This document shows positions 1 to 7,368 of a stretch of 8,168 bases of DNA, piece by piece. Below the pieces are notes generated by a model that was not told where the DNA came from, did no database searches, and saw nothing but the letters and a program-made list of their open reading frames with translations. The DNA is from Gammaproteobacteria bacterium (GTDB lineage: Bacteria; Pseudomonadota; Gammaproteobacteria; Steroidobacterales; Steroidobacteraceae). Made by a program: the position numbers and the translations under genes. Location of the stretch: NCBI GenBank assembly GCA_009923475.1, contig RFTM01000062.1:1-8168 (forward strand), read 5' to 3'. How positions within the stretch are numbered: position 1 is the first letter of the stretch; each line of letters starts with the position of its first letter.

Positions 1-202
1 AGCGCTTCTCCGATTCCTTCCAGGCCTACCGGATGACCTGGCGCAGCTACGTCGACTGCGTGCAGCGCTGCAAGCTCTACGACTTCGCGAACCATGCCTG
101 GCTCGACTTCCGCGGCCAGGTCACCTCGCGGGTGCCGCTGGACGCAGTCGACGTAGCTGCGCCAGGTCATCCGGTAGGCCTGGAAGGAATCGGAGAAGCG
201 CT
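1..202. repeat. 61-bp perfect inverted repeat (arms 1-61 and 142-202) inside the desaturase gene
   Basis: Bases 1-61 are the exact reverse complement of 142-202. After one mismatch (62/141, G opposite G) five more pairs follow (63-67 with 136-140), and then pairing is lost. The 68-bp centre (68-135) is single-copy desaturase coding sequence. The left arm begins at the very first base. Such a long perfect palindrome inside a conserved coding region is best explained by template switching during amplification, or by an assembly fold-back at a contig end. The short CGCTG/CAGCG match could be the priming point. A genuine inverted duplication in the genome is the alternative. Confidence 0.95.
3..140 (+). 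pseudogene. C-terminal fragment of the same desaturase, in inverted orientation, no stop codon
   Basis: Read on the plus strand from base 3, this stretch starts with RFSDSFQAYRMTWRSYVDCV, which is identical to desaturase residues 310-329 encoded leftward at 141-200. It then continues VQRCKLYDFANHAWLDF and on to RVPL. That continuation (charged RCKLYDF block followed by a WLDF motif) is what the C-terminus of proteobacterial desaturases of this family normally looks like. The leftward frame instead runs into unrelated sequence. The plus-strand fragment is therefore the true gene end and the leftward reading past 138 is the artefactual one. No stop codon is reached before the join at about 141, so the last few residues are missing. 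It is a piece of the gene at 138-1127 rather than a separate functional gene. Confidence 0.75.
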
Positions 203-1127
203 CTTCGAGCACCGCCTGCGCCCGTCGCAAGGAATACATCGGGATGCGCGGGTTCAGGTGATGGGCGTTGTGCTCCATGATGTTGTGCAGCAGGCGGTCG
301 ATGCCGAGCGGGAAGCGCACGCGCACCGTCGCCGAAAGATAGGCCCGGTGCCGCTGCCACTCATGGCGCTTCTGGAACCAGGCGATCTTGGGATGCGTGT
401 GGTGCACGAACACCACGAAGCCCATCACAACGTTCCAGAGCGCGAACGGGATGATGACGGCGAGCGCCAGCAGCAGCCAGAAGTTCTGCCCGGTCTCGAA
501 GGACACGGCCGCCACCACGGCGACCCACGCGGCCATGCCGGCGGTGACGAGCACGCTGTCCCACTGGTACTTGGCGCGGCTCGCGCCGATCTGGCGGCGG
601 GTCGCGAAGTAGAGCTTCTTCCACCAGAGCTCAAGGAAGTAGTAGAGACCCCAGCCCGCGCCGCTGCGGTAGATGCGCTCGAGCACGCGGCGGTATCGCG
701 GCAACGCGTCGAACTCTTCCTTGGAGTACGGCGCCCAGACCTGGTCGCGGCCCTTGAGGTTGTTGAAACCGTGGTGCGCCACGTTGTGGCCGACGTCCCA
801 GAGGCTGAACGCGGTCATGGAGGGCAGGAATGCCACCCGCCCGAAGATGTCGTTGAGCAGTCGGCTCTTGAAGAACGAGCCGTGGCAGGCATCGTGCCCG
901 ATCAGGAACAGCCGCACGATGCCGGCGGTGACCACCAGCGATCCGAGGAGCTTGAGCCACAACGGCGTCGTGGCGATCACGAGCGCCACCCCGCCCGCGA
1001 ACAACGCGAGGTCGAAGGCGAGCGCCGCCAGCGGCCGCAGCGTGCCGGCGTTCTCGAACGCGAGCAGCAGCGCCTTGCGGCTGGTGGTCGCCGACGGGTC
1101 GGCCTGCGGGGGTCCCAATGATTCCAT
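138..1127 (-). CDS. Membrane fatty acid desaturase (acyl-lipid, Delta12/omega-6-like), 3' end broken by fold-back repeat
   Basis: This is an integral-membrane di-iron desaturase that inserts a double bond into membrane-lipid acyl chains using O2 and electrons from a ferredoxin-like donor (family knowledge). All three histidine boxes are visible: HDACH at residues 78-82, HNVAHH at 114-119 and HNAHH at 286-290, with a further HHTH at 242-245. Hydrophobic stretches lie near residues 33-76 and 190-243, as expected for this family. The ATG at 1127 directly follows an in-frame TAG and has an AGAGGA Shine-Dalgarno 8 bases upstream, so the start is secure. About 330 residues are trustworthy. Below position 138 the leftward frame stays open to the window edge but gives non-family sequence, because the DNA there is a fold-back of the same gene. 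The real C-terminal end is seen on the plus strand at 3-140, so the intact protein has at least 355 residues. The family call is strong; the exact bond position is not determinable. Confidence 0.9.
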
Positions 1128-1157
1128 CTAAAGCGTCCTCTCGGGTCGGATGCACAG

Positions 1158-1171
1158 GGCGGGAGCCCGCC
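1158..1171. promoter_or_regulatory. Small GC palindrome in the desaturase/putA divergent region
   Basis: GGCGGG and CCCGCC flank a 2-base centre (AG), making a 14-bp dyad. It falls at the predicted transcription start of the desaturase promoter, so it could be an operator or a 5' leader hairpin. In DNA this rich in G and C, such a short dyad can also arise by chance. No regulator is assigned. Confidence 0.25.
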
Positions 1172-1173
1172 GG

Positions 1174-1179
1174 ACTATA
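1174..1179 (-). promoter_or_regulatory. Candidate -10 element (TATAGT) for the desaturase
   Basis: Read leftward, TATAGT matches the sigma-70 -10 consensus at five of six positions in a very GC-rich background. It would start transcription near 1167, leaving a leader of about 40 bases before the ATG at 1127. No convincing -35 hexamer is seen at 16-18 bp spacing (the 17-bp position reads GGGCGG). If real, the promoter is therefore weak or activator-dependent. Confidence 0.4.
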
Positions 1180-1213
1180 CCCGAACCCCTCATGAGCCGC
1201 CCGACCACCTGCC

Positions 1214-1219
1214 TTGACA
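1214..1219 (+). promoter_or_regulatory. TTGACA, possible -35 element ahead of putA
   Basis: A perfect -35 consensus lies 23 bases before the chosen putA start. The downstream AT-rich patch (1229-1237) offers only poor -10 matches, at spacings that are too short: TATCCG at 15 bp is the best. The hexamer sits inside the alternative longer putA reading frame, which argues mildly that this stretch is non-coding. Function is uncertain. Confidence 0.25.
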
Positions 1220-1242
1220 CCCGCTGCCTTAACATATCCGTC

Positions 1243-4200
1243 ATGACCTTCCGATCGCCGCCGGAGGCGGACGAGGCCTCCTCGATCCGGGTGCTGTTGC
1301 CGGTGCTCACCGGGGACGAGCGTGACGCCGCGCTCGAGACCGGCCGCGCGCTGGTGTCCGGCGCGCGCGGACGCGCGGCGGACCGCCCCTACCTCGACGC
1401 CTTCCTCCAGGAATTCGGCCTCTCCAACCAGGAGGGCATCGCCCTCATGTGCCTCGCCGAGGCCTTGCTGCGCATCCCGGACGACGATACGGCGGACCAG
1501 CTGATCGCCGAAAAGCTGGCGGCTGGCGATTGGGACGCGCATGCGGGCCGCTCCCAGTCGCTGTTCGTCAACGCCTCGACCTGGGGGCTGATGCTGACCG
1601 GACGGCTCGTCGAGCTGCCGGGCGAACTGCAGCGCGGCGATGCCGGAGGCTGGCTGCGCGGCCTCACGCAACGCGCCAGCGAGCCCATCGTGCGGCAGGC
1701 GCTGCGTCGCGCCATGAAGATCATCGGCGGCGAGTTCGTGGTCGGCCGCGACATCGGCGAGGCGCTCGCCCGTTGCCGACAGGAACCCGCGCTGGCGCTC
1801 TGTTCCTTCGACATGCTCGGCGAGGGCGCGCGCACCGATGCCGACGCGGAGCGATACGCCGACGCCTACGCCGGCGCGATCGAGGCCATCGCGCGCGCGC
1901 GGGACCGGCAGGGCCCGCCGCATGCCGGCCACACCATCTCCATCAAGCTGTCGGCGCTCGATCCGCGCTACTCGGCGCTGCAACGCGGGCGCACCCTGGC
2001 GCGGCTGCTGCCGCGCGCCCAGGAACTCGCCCGCCTCGCGGCGCGGCACGGCCTCGGCCTGACGATCGACGCCGAGGAGCAGGATCGCCTCGAGCTCTCG
2101 CTCGAGCTCGTCGAGGCGCTGCTGCTCGACCCCCTCACCCGCGACTGGCCGGGCCTCGGCCTTGCGGTGCAGGCCTACGGCCGTCGCGCGCCCGCCGTGA
2201 TCGACCACCTCGTGGGGCTTGCCGGCGCGGCGCGCCGGCCGCTCGCGGTGCGGCTCGTCAAGGGCGCCTACTGGGACAGCGAGATCAAGCGCGCGCAGGA
2301 ACGCGGCCTCGCCGCCTATCCCGTCTACACGCGCAAGGTCTCGACCGACGTGGCGTGGCTCGCCTGCGCGCGGCGGTTGTTCGCGGCGGCGCCGCTCGTC
2401 TATCCGCAGTTCGCGACGCACAACGCGCACGGCATCGGCGCGGTGCTCGCGATGCGTCCGCGAGGCGCGGCGATGGAGTTCCAGCGCCTGCATGGCATGG
2501 GCGGACTGCTGTACGACGAGGCGCAGCGCAGCATCGAGGGGTTCCCGCCGGTGCGCGCTTACGCGCCGGTCGGCCCGCACGCCGACCTGCTCGCCTATCT
2601 GGTGAGGCGCCTGCTCGAGAACGGCGCCAACACCTCCTTCGTCAACCGTTTCATGGACGAGCGCGTGCCGGTCGAGCAGGTGGTCGCCGACCCGGAGTCG
2701 CAGCTCGCCGGCGTCGGCGACGAGCTCGCCCATCCGGGCATCCCCTTGCCGCCCGCGCTCTACCGCACGGCGCGCCGGAACTCGCACGGGGTCGATCTCG
2801 GGCGGGCGGCCGAGCTCGAGGCCCTGCGCGCGACGCTGGGGCGCGACGGCCCGCTCGCCGGGATCGCGCGCGGACCGCTGCCGGCCTTCGCCACGGCCAC
2901 CGAAGTGGAGGCCGCTTTTGCCGCCGCGGCGCGCGCCTTCACCGCCTGGTCGCGCCGCACGGTCGACGAGCGCGCCACCTGTCTCGAGCGCGCGGCCGAT
3001 GCGCTCGAGGCGCAACGCGACCGCTTCCTGGCCCTGCTGGCGCACGAGGCCGGCAAGACGGCCGGTGATGCCATCGCCGAGGTCCGCGAGGCCGTCGACT
3101 TCTGCCGCTACTACGCGGCCGAAGGGCGTCGCCTGCAAAGCGCCCCGGTCGTCCTCGACGGGCCCACGGGCGAGTCGGATTCCCTGGAGCTCGTGCCGCG
3201 GGGCGTCTGGGCCTGCATCAGCCCCTGGAACTTCCCGCTCGCCATCTTCGCAGGGCAGGTCGTCGCGGCGCTGGTCACCGGCAACACCGTGGTCGCCAAG
3301 CCCGCCGAGACCACGCCGCGCGTGGCGCTCGCCTTCGGCGCGCTGCTGCACGAAGCCGGCATCCCGCGGGACGCGCTCGCGGTGCTGCCGATGGTCGGCC
3401 GCGAGTTCGGCGACAGCGCACTCGCCCACCCCGCCCTCGCCGGCGTCGTGTTCACCGGCTCGACCGCCACCGGCCGCTGGCTCAACCGCGCGCTCGCCGC
3501 GCGCGACGGCGCGATCCTGCCGCTGATCGCCGAGACCGGCGGCATCAACGCCATGATCGTCGACTCCACGGCGCTGCCCGAGCAGGTCGTCGACGATGCC
3601 ATCGCCTCCGCTTTCGGCAGCGCGGGACAGCGCTGCTCGGCGCTGCGGCTGCTGTGCCTGCAGGACGAGATCGCCGACCGGGTCATCGAGATGCTCGAGG
3701 GCGCCATGGACACGCTGGTCGTGGGCGATCCTGCCGATCTCGCGGTCGATGTCGGCCCGGTGATCGACACCGCCGCCGCGGACGGCCTGCGCGCGCATGT
3801 CGCCGCGATGCAGGCCGCCGGCGCGCGGCTGCGCAAGGAGGCGGCGCTGCCCTCCTCCGCCGAGCTCGACCGGTTGATGCGCGAGGCGGGCATAGCGCCC
3901 GCCCGCTTCTTCGCACCCACGCTGCTCGAGATCGACCACGCGTCGGCGCTCGATCGCGAAGCCTTCGGCCCGGTGCTGCATGTGCTGCGTTGGCGGTCCA
4001 GGGAGCTGCCCGCGCTCCTCGAGGCCTTGCGCGCCAACGGCTACGGCCTGACGCTGGGCGTGCAGACGCGGCTCGACGGCACGCGCGATGCGGTGTACGC
4101 GGGCTCGGTCGCGGGCAATGTCTACGTGAACCGCAACATGATCGGCGCGGTGGTCGGCGTGCAGCCCTTCGGCGGCACGGGCCTCTCCGGTACCGGACCG

Positions 4201-4305
4201 AAAGCCGGCGGGCCGCATTACCTCACGCGCTTCGTCACCGAGCGCACGCTGACCGTCAACACCACCGCGACCGGCGGCAACACCGCGCTGCTGAGCCTCG
4301 GCTGA
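1243..4305 (+). CDS. putA: Bifunctional proline dehydrogenase / L-glutamate-gamma-semialdehyde dehydrogenase (PutA)
   Basis: PutA oxidises proline to glutamate in two steps: an FAD-dependent step that feeds electrons to quinone at the membrane, then an NAD+-dependent aldehyde oxidation. With the start at 1243 it has 1020 residues. The proline dehydrogenase half shows DMLGEGART (190-198), DAEEQDR (276-282), RLVKGAYWD (337-345), THNAH (392-396), and the RR pair at 455-456 in the block that binds the proline carboxylate. The aldehyde dehydrogenase half shows PWNFP (661-665), FTGSTATGR (737-745), general-base Glu764 in AETGG and nucleophile Cys798 in GQRCSALR. Length and N-terminus match short PutA proteins that lack the ribbon-helix-helix DNA-binding domain, so it should not repress its own gene. 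In-frame ATGs at 1150 and 1192 are possible starts, but no start has a clear Shine-Dalgarno. I chose 1243 because family similarity starts only after it. It is divergent from the desaturase and convergent with the E1 gene. Confidence 0.96.
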   Translation: MTFRSPPEADEASSIRVLLPVLTGDERDAALETGRALVSGARGRAADRPYLDAFLQEFGLSNQEGIALMCLAEALLRIPDDDTADQLIAEKLAAGDWDAHAGRSQSLFVNASTWGLMLTGRLVELPGELQRGDAGGWLRGLTQRASEPIVRQALRRAMKIIGGEFVVGRDIGEALARCRQEPALALCSFDMLGEGARTDADAERYADAYAGAIEAIARARDRQGPPHAGHTISIKLSALDPRYSALQRGRTLARLLPRAQELARLAARHGLGLTIDAEEQDRLELSLELVEALLLDPLTRDWPGLGLAVQAYGRRAPAVIDHLVGLAGAARRPLAVRLVKGAYWDSEIKRAQERGLAAYPVYTRKVSTDVAWLACARRLFAAAPLVYPQFATHNAHGIGAVLAMRPRGAAMEFQRLHGMGGLLYDEAQRSIEGFPPVRAYAPVGPHADLLAYLVRRLLENGANTSFVNRFMDERVPVEQVVADPESQLAGVGDELAHPGIPLPPALYRTARRNSHGVDLGRAAELEALRATLGRDGPLAGIARGPLPAFATATEVEAAFAAAARAFTAWSRRTVDERATCLERAADALEAQRDRFLALLAHEAGKTAGDAIAEVREAVDFCRYYAAEGRRLQSAPVVLDGPTGESDSLELVPRGVWACISPWNFPLAIFAGQVVAALVTGNTVVAKPAETTPRVALAFGALLHEAGIPRDALAVLPMVGREFGDSALAHPALAGVVFTGSTATGRWLNRALAARDGAILPLIAETGGINAMIVDSTALPEQVVDDAIASAFGSAGQRCSALRLLCLQDEIADRVIEMLEGAMDTLVVGDPADLAVDVGPVIDTAAADGLRAHVAAMQAAGARLRKEAALPSSAELDRLMREAGIAPARFFAPTLLEIDHASALDREAFGPVLHVLRWRSRELPALLEALRANGYGLTLGVQTRLDGTRDAVYAGSVAGNVYVNRNMIGAVVGVQPFGGTGLSGTGPKAGGPHYLTRFVTERTLTVNTTATGGNTALLSLG

Positions 4306-4345
4306 TCGGCTCCGGCTGAGCGGCCCCCTTCGGGCGAGGCAAGGG

Positions 4346-6940
4346 CTAGCGTCCGGCGAGAGCCTGCCGGGCCGCGCGCACGATGCTCGCGCGGTCGACC
4401 TCGAAGTAGGCGCGCAGGGCGGCTCGGGTGTCGCTGCGCCCGAAGCCGTCGGTGCCGAGCGCGATGAAGCGCCGCCCCGGCAGGTGGCTCGCGATCATCT
4501 GCGGCACGGCGCGCACATAGTCGGTGGCGGCCACGATCGGCGCGCCGCCGGACAGGCACTCGTCGATGTGGCTGCGGCGCACGGGGCCCGTCGCCGCGGT
4601 CGCGGCCGACGCCGCGAGCCGCGCCTCGCGCTCCGCCGCGGCCGCATCACGCGCCAGCTCGCTGAAGCTGGTCACGCTCCAGACCTCGCAGGCGATGTCT
4701 TCGCCCGCCAGCGACTCCGCCGCGGCGATCACCTCGCGCAAGATCGCCCCCGAGCCGAGCAAGCGCAGCTGCGGCTCGCCCGGCGGCCCGTACACGCCGT
4801 AGCGGTACATGCCGCGCAGCACACCCTCGGCGGCGCCTTCCGGCAACGACGGCTGCGGGTAGTTCTCGTTCATCATCGTGATGTAGTGGAACTCGTCGAT
4901 GCCCTCCTCGAGCATGCGCCGCGCGCCGTGCTCGAGGATCACCGCGAGCTCGCCCGCGAACGCCGGATCCCAGGCGCGGCAGTTCGGGATGGTCGAGGCG
5001 ACGAGATGGCTGGAGCCGTCCTGGTGTTGCAACCCCTCGCCGCCGAGCGTGGTGCGTCCGGCCGTCGCGCCGAGCAGGAAGCCGCGCGCGCGCTGGTCGG
5101 CCGCGGCCCAGATGAGGTCGCCCACGCGCTGGAAGCCGAAGATCGAGTAGTAGATGTAGAACGGCAGCAGGGCCATGCCTTGCGTGCTGTAGGCCGTCGC
5201 CGCCGCCACCCACGAAGACAAGGCACCCGCCTCGGTGATGCCCTCCTCCAGGAGTTGCCCGTCGCGCGCCTCGCGGTAGGAGAGCAGCGAGCCGGCGTCC
5301 TCCGGCTGGTAGAGCTGCCCGACGGGCGAGTAGATGCCGATCTGCCGGAACAGGCTCGCCATGCCGAAGGTGCGCGCCTCGTCGGCGACGATGGGCACGA
5401 TGCGCGGCCCCAGCGTCTTGTCCTTGAGGAGATTGCCGAGCAGGCGGACGAACGCCATGGTCGTCGACATCTCCTTGCCGTCGGCCGCGGTCGCGAACGC
5501 GCCCCAGGACCCGAGCGGCGGCACGGCGAGCGGTGGCGCCGTGCGGCGACGGCGCGGCATCGGCCCGCCTAGCGACGCGCGCCGCTCCGCGAGGTAGCGC
5601 ATCTCGGCGCTGTCGGCGGGCGGCTTGTAGAACCTGAGCTCGGCGACGTCGGCGTCGGAGATCGGCAGGTTGAAGCGGTTGCGGAACTCGAGCAGCGCCT
5701 CGACGTCGAGCTTCTTCTCCTGGTGCGCCGTCATGCGCGATTCGCCCGCGCGGCCCATGCCGTAGCCCTTCTTGGTCTTGGCGAGGATGACGGTGGGGCG
5801 GTCGCTGTGCGCGCGTGCCGCGGCGAACGCCGCATAGAGCTTGCGGAAATCGTGGCCGCCGCGCTTCAGCGCGTCGATCTCGGCGAGCGACATGTGCGCG
5901 ACCAACGCGCGCAGCTCCGGGTCGAGGCCGAAGAACTTCTCCTGGTTGTAGGCGCCGTCGTTCGCGCCCAGGGTCTGGTACTGCCCGTCGACCGTCGTCG
6001 CGAAGGCGCGCAGCAGCGCATGGTTCTGGTCGCGCGCGAACAGCGGGTCCCAGTCCGACCCCCACAGCACCTTGATGACGTTCCAGCCGGCGCCCGTGAA
6101 CAGCGCCTCCAGCTCCTGGATGATCTGGCCGTTGCCGCGCACCGGCCCGTCGAGCCGCTGCAGGTTGCAGTTGATGATGAAGGTGAGGTTGTCGAGCTTC
6201 TCGCGCGCGGCCAGCGTCAGCGCGCCGATGGATTCCGGTTCGTCCATCTCGCCGTCGCCGAAGATGCCCCATACGCGCTGCGCATCCGTGTCGGCGAGGC
6301 CGCGGTCACGCAGGTAGCGCAGGAAGCGCGCCTGATAGATGGCGTTGATCGGGCCGATGCCCATCGACCCGGTCGGGAACTGCCAGAAGTCCGGCATCAG
6401 CCAGGGGTGCGGATAGGACGACAGGCCCTTGCCGCCGGTCTCCTGCCGGTAGTTCGCGAGCTGCTCCTCCGACAGCCGCCCCTCGAGGAAGGCGCGCGCG
6501 TAGATGCCGGGCGCCGAGTGCGGCTGGAAATAGACGAGGTCGCCGCCACCGGGCGCATCAGGACCCCGGAAGAAATGGTTGAGGCCGGTCTCGAAGATCT
6601 CGGCCGCCGAGGCGTAGGTCGCGACATGCCCGCCGAGCTCGCCGTAGGCCTTGTTGGCGCGCACCACCATCGCGAGCGCGTTCCAACGCATGAGGGAGGT
6701 CAGGCGCTCCTCGAGCGCCACGTCGCCCGGATGCACCGCCTGCTCGCCGAGCGGGATGGTGTTCTGGTAGGCCGAATACGGCATCACGTGGGCGACGACG
6801 CCCAACTGCTGCGCCTCCTGCTCGAGCTGCGTGAGCAGGAAGAGGCCCCGCTCGCGGCCGCCCGCGGCGACGGCGGCGCGCAGCGCCTCCAGCCATTCGC
6901 GGGTCTCTTCGGGGTCGGTGTCGGGCAGTGTCGGCGTCAT
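4346..6940 (-). CDS. aceE: Homodimeric 2-oxoacid dehydrogenase E1 (AceE family; pyruvate or, possibly, 2-oxobutyrate)
   Basis: This thiamine-diphosphate enzyme decarboxylates a 2-oxoacid and acylates the lipoyl group of an E2 partner. It has 864 residues, slightly shorter than E. coli AceE, mainly at the C-terminus. The N-terminal DPEETREWLEAL (9-20) resembles the E2-docking segment. The thiamine diphosphate/Mg site is GDGEMDEPES (228-237) followed by IINCN (255-259). Residues matching E. coli catalytic positions are His105 (ELGGH), His141, His406 in the mobile loop (MTAHQEKK), Asp520-Glu521 (VADEART), Glu570 and His639 (GEGLQHQDG). Around His141 it reads FQPHSAPGIYAR and DFWQFPTGSMGIGP, where the usual enterobacterial form has FQGHISPG and FPTVSMGLGP. 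This may mark the MdeB-like (2-oxobutyrate) paralogue group. No aceF or lpd gene adjoins it, and it starts 11 bases after the upstream sulfur-transport gene. The family is certain; the substrate is not, and the symbol denotes the family. Confidence 0.93.
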   Translation of the reverse strand: MTPTLPDTDPEETREWLEALRAAVAAGGRERGLFLLTQLEQEAQQLGVVAHVMPYSAYQNTIPLGEQAVHPGDVALEERLTSLMRWNALAMVVRANKAYGELGGHVATYASAAEIFETGLNHFFRGPDAPGGGDLVYFQPHSAPGIYARAFLEGRLSEEQLANYRQETGGKGLSSYPHPWLMPDFWQFPTGSMGIGPINAIYQARFLRYLRDRGLADTDAQRVWGIFGDGEMDEPESIGALTLAAREKLDNLTFIINCNLQRLDGPVRGNGQIIQELEALFTGAGWNVIKVLWGSDWDPLFARDQNHALLRAFATTVDGQYQTLGANDGAYNQEKFFGLDPELRALVAHMSLAEIDALKRGGHDFRKLYAAFAAARAHSDRPTVILAKTKKGYGMGRAGESRMTAHQEKKLDVEALLEFRNRFNLPISDADVAELRFYKPPADSAEMRYLAERRASLGGPMPRRRRTAPPLAVPPLGSWGAFATAADGKEMSTTMAFVRLLGNLLKDKTLGPRIVPIVADEARTFGMASLFRQIGIYSPVGQLYQPEDAGSLLSYREARDGQLLEEGITEAGALSSWVAAATAYSTQGMALLPFYIYYSIFGFQRVGDLIWAAADQRARGFLLGATAGRTTLGGEGLQHQDGSSHLVASTIPNCRAWDPAFAGELAVILEHGARRMLEEGIDEFHYITMMNENYPQPSLPEGAAEGVLRGMYRYGVYGPPGEPQLRLLGSGAILREVIAAAESLAGEDIACEVWSVTSFSELARDAAAAEREARLAASAATAATGPVRRSHIDECLSGGAPIVAATDYVRAVPQMIASHLPGRRFIALGTDGFGRSDTRAALRAYFEVDRASIVRAARQALAGR

Positions 6941-6948
6941 GGCGCGGG

Positions 6949-6954
6949 ATTCTA
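6949..6954 (-). promoter_or_regulatory. TAGAAT, candidate -10 element for the E1 gene, containing the stop codon of the upstream gene
   Basis: Leftward TAGAAT (five of six bases of TATAAT) ends 8 bases before the E1 start codon at 6940. Its first three bases are the TAG stop of the YeeE/YedE-like gene. A start of transcription 6-8 bases downstream would give an almost leaderless E1 mRNA. This fits the absence of any Shine-Dalgarno in the 20 bases before that ATG. The best upstream -35 candidate (TTTACG, 6980-6975) is at an unfavourable 20-bp spacing, so support is modest. Confidence 0.3.
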
Positions 6955-7368
6955 CCGCGCCGCGCCCCGCCACCCGTAAATCGCCATGCCGGCGAGCATC
7001 GCCGCGACGAACAGGACCGCCTTGGGTTCGAGCATGGCGGCGGCCACCAACGCCGGTCCGGGGCAGAAACCCGCCAGTCCCCAACCCGCGCCGAACAGCA
7101 GCGCGCCCGCGACGAGCCGACGGTCGATGTCGCCCGGTTCCGGCAAGTGCAGCGCGCCGCCGAGGAAAGTGGCTGTGCGCCGACGCGCGAGCGCGAAAGC
7201 GCCGAGACCCACCACCACGGCGCCGCCCATCACGAGCGCCAACGACGGGTCCCACACACCCGCGATGTCGAGGAACCCCTGCACCTTGCCGGGGTCGGTC
7301 ATGCCCGACAGCAGCAGACCCAGACCGAAGAGGAGACCGACCAGGAACTCGCTGACACGGTGGATCAT
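6952..7368 (-). CDS. YeeE/YedE-like (DUF6691) membrane protein, second half of a split sulfur transporter
   Basis: This small membrane protein has 138 residues and about four hydrophobic helices (around 5-22, 42-60, 85-101 and 105-132). The SGMTDPGKVQGFLD block (21-34), followed by WDPSLALVMGG, and the GWGLAGFCPGPA motif (95-106, Cys102) are signatures of the DUF6691 half of YeeE/YedE transporters. Full-length homologues import thiosulfate through a cysteine-lined path (family knowledge). The split pair is generally assumed to do something similar with sulfur species across the inner membrane. Its ATG overlaps the stop of the preceding partner (ATGA at 7368-7365), pointing to translational coupling; a GAGG lies 8 bases upstream. 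The TAG stop is 11 bases before the E1 gene. The transported substrate is inferred. Confidence 0.88.
   Translation of the reverse strand: MIHRVSEFLVGLLFGLGLLLSGMTDPGKVQGFLDIAGVWDPSLALVMGGAVVVGLGAFALARRRTATFLGGALHLPEPGDIDRRLVAGALLFGAGWGLAGFCPGPALVAAAMLEPKAVLFVAAMLAGMAIYGWRGAAR

Noticed and set aside
33..1121. A 362-codon plus-strand open frame across the desaturase region
   Set aside because: Only its first ~37 codons are real desaturase sequence (the fold-back copy). The rest is the antisense of the leftward desaturase gene, fused on by the palindrome join.
631..4218. A very long open frame (1195 codons) on the minus strand opposite putA
   Set aside because: It lies antisense to an unmistakable PutA with intact motifs. 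Its translation is dominated by Arg, Ala, Gly, Glu and His without any recognisable domain. Stop-free antisense frames are expected in DNA this GC-rich.
4306..4345. Possible terminator between the convergent putA and E1 genes
   Set aside because: Only a 4-bp GCCC/GGGC stem with a 5-base loop (4323-4335) is present, with no T-run on either side. That is too weak to call an intrinsic terminator.
4484..6979. Two long plus-strand open frames (about 360 and 420 codons) opposite the E1 gene
   Set aside because: Both are antisense shadows of a conserved dehydrogenase gene, with low-complexity Arg/Ala-rich translations and no ribosome binding site or domain.
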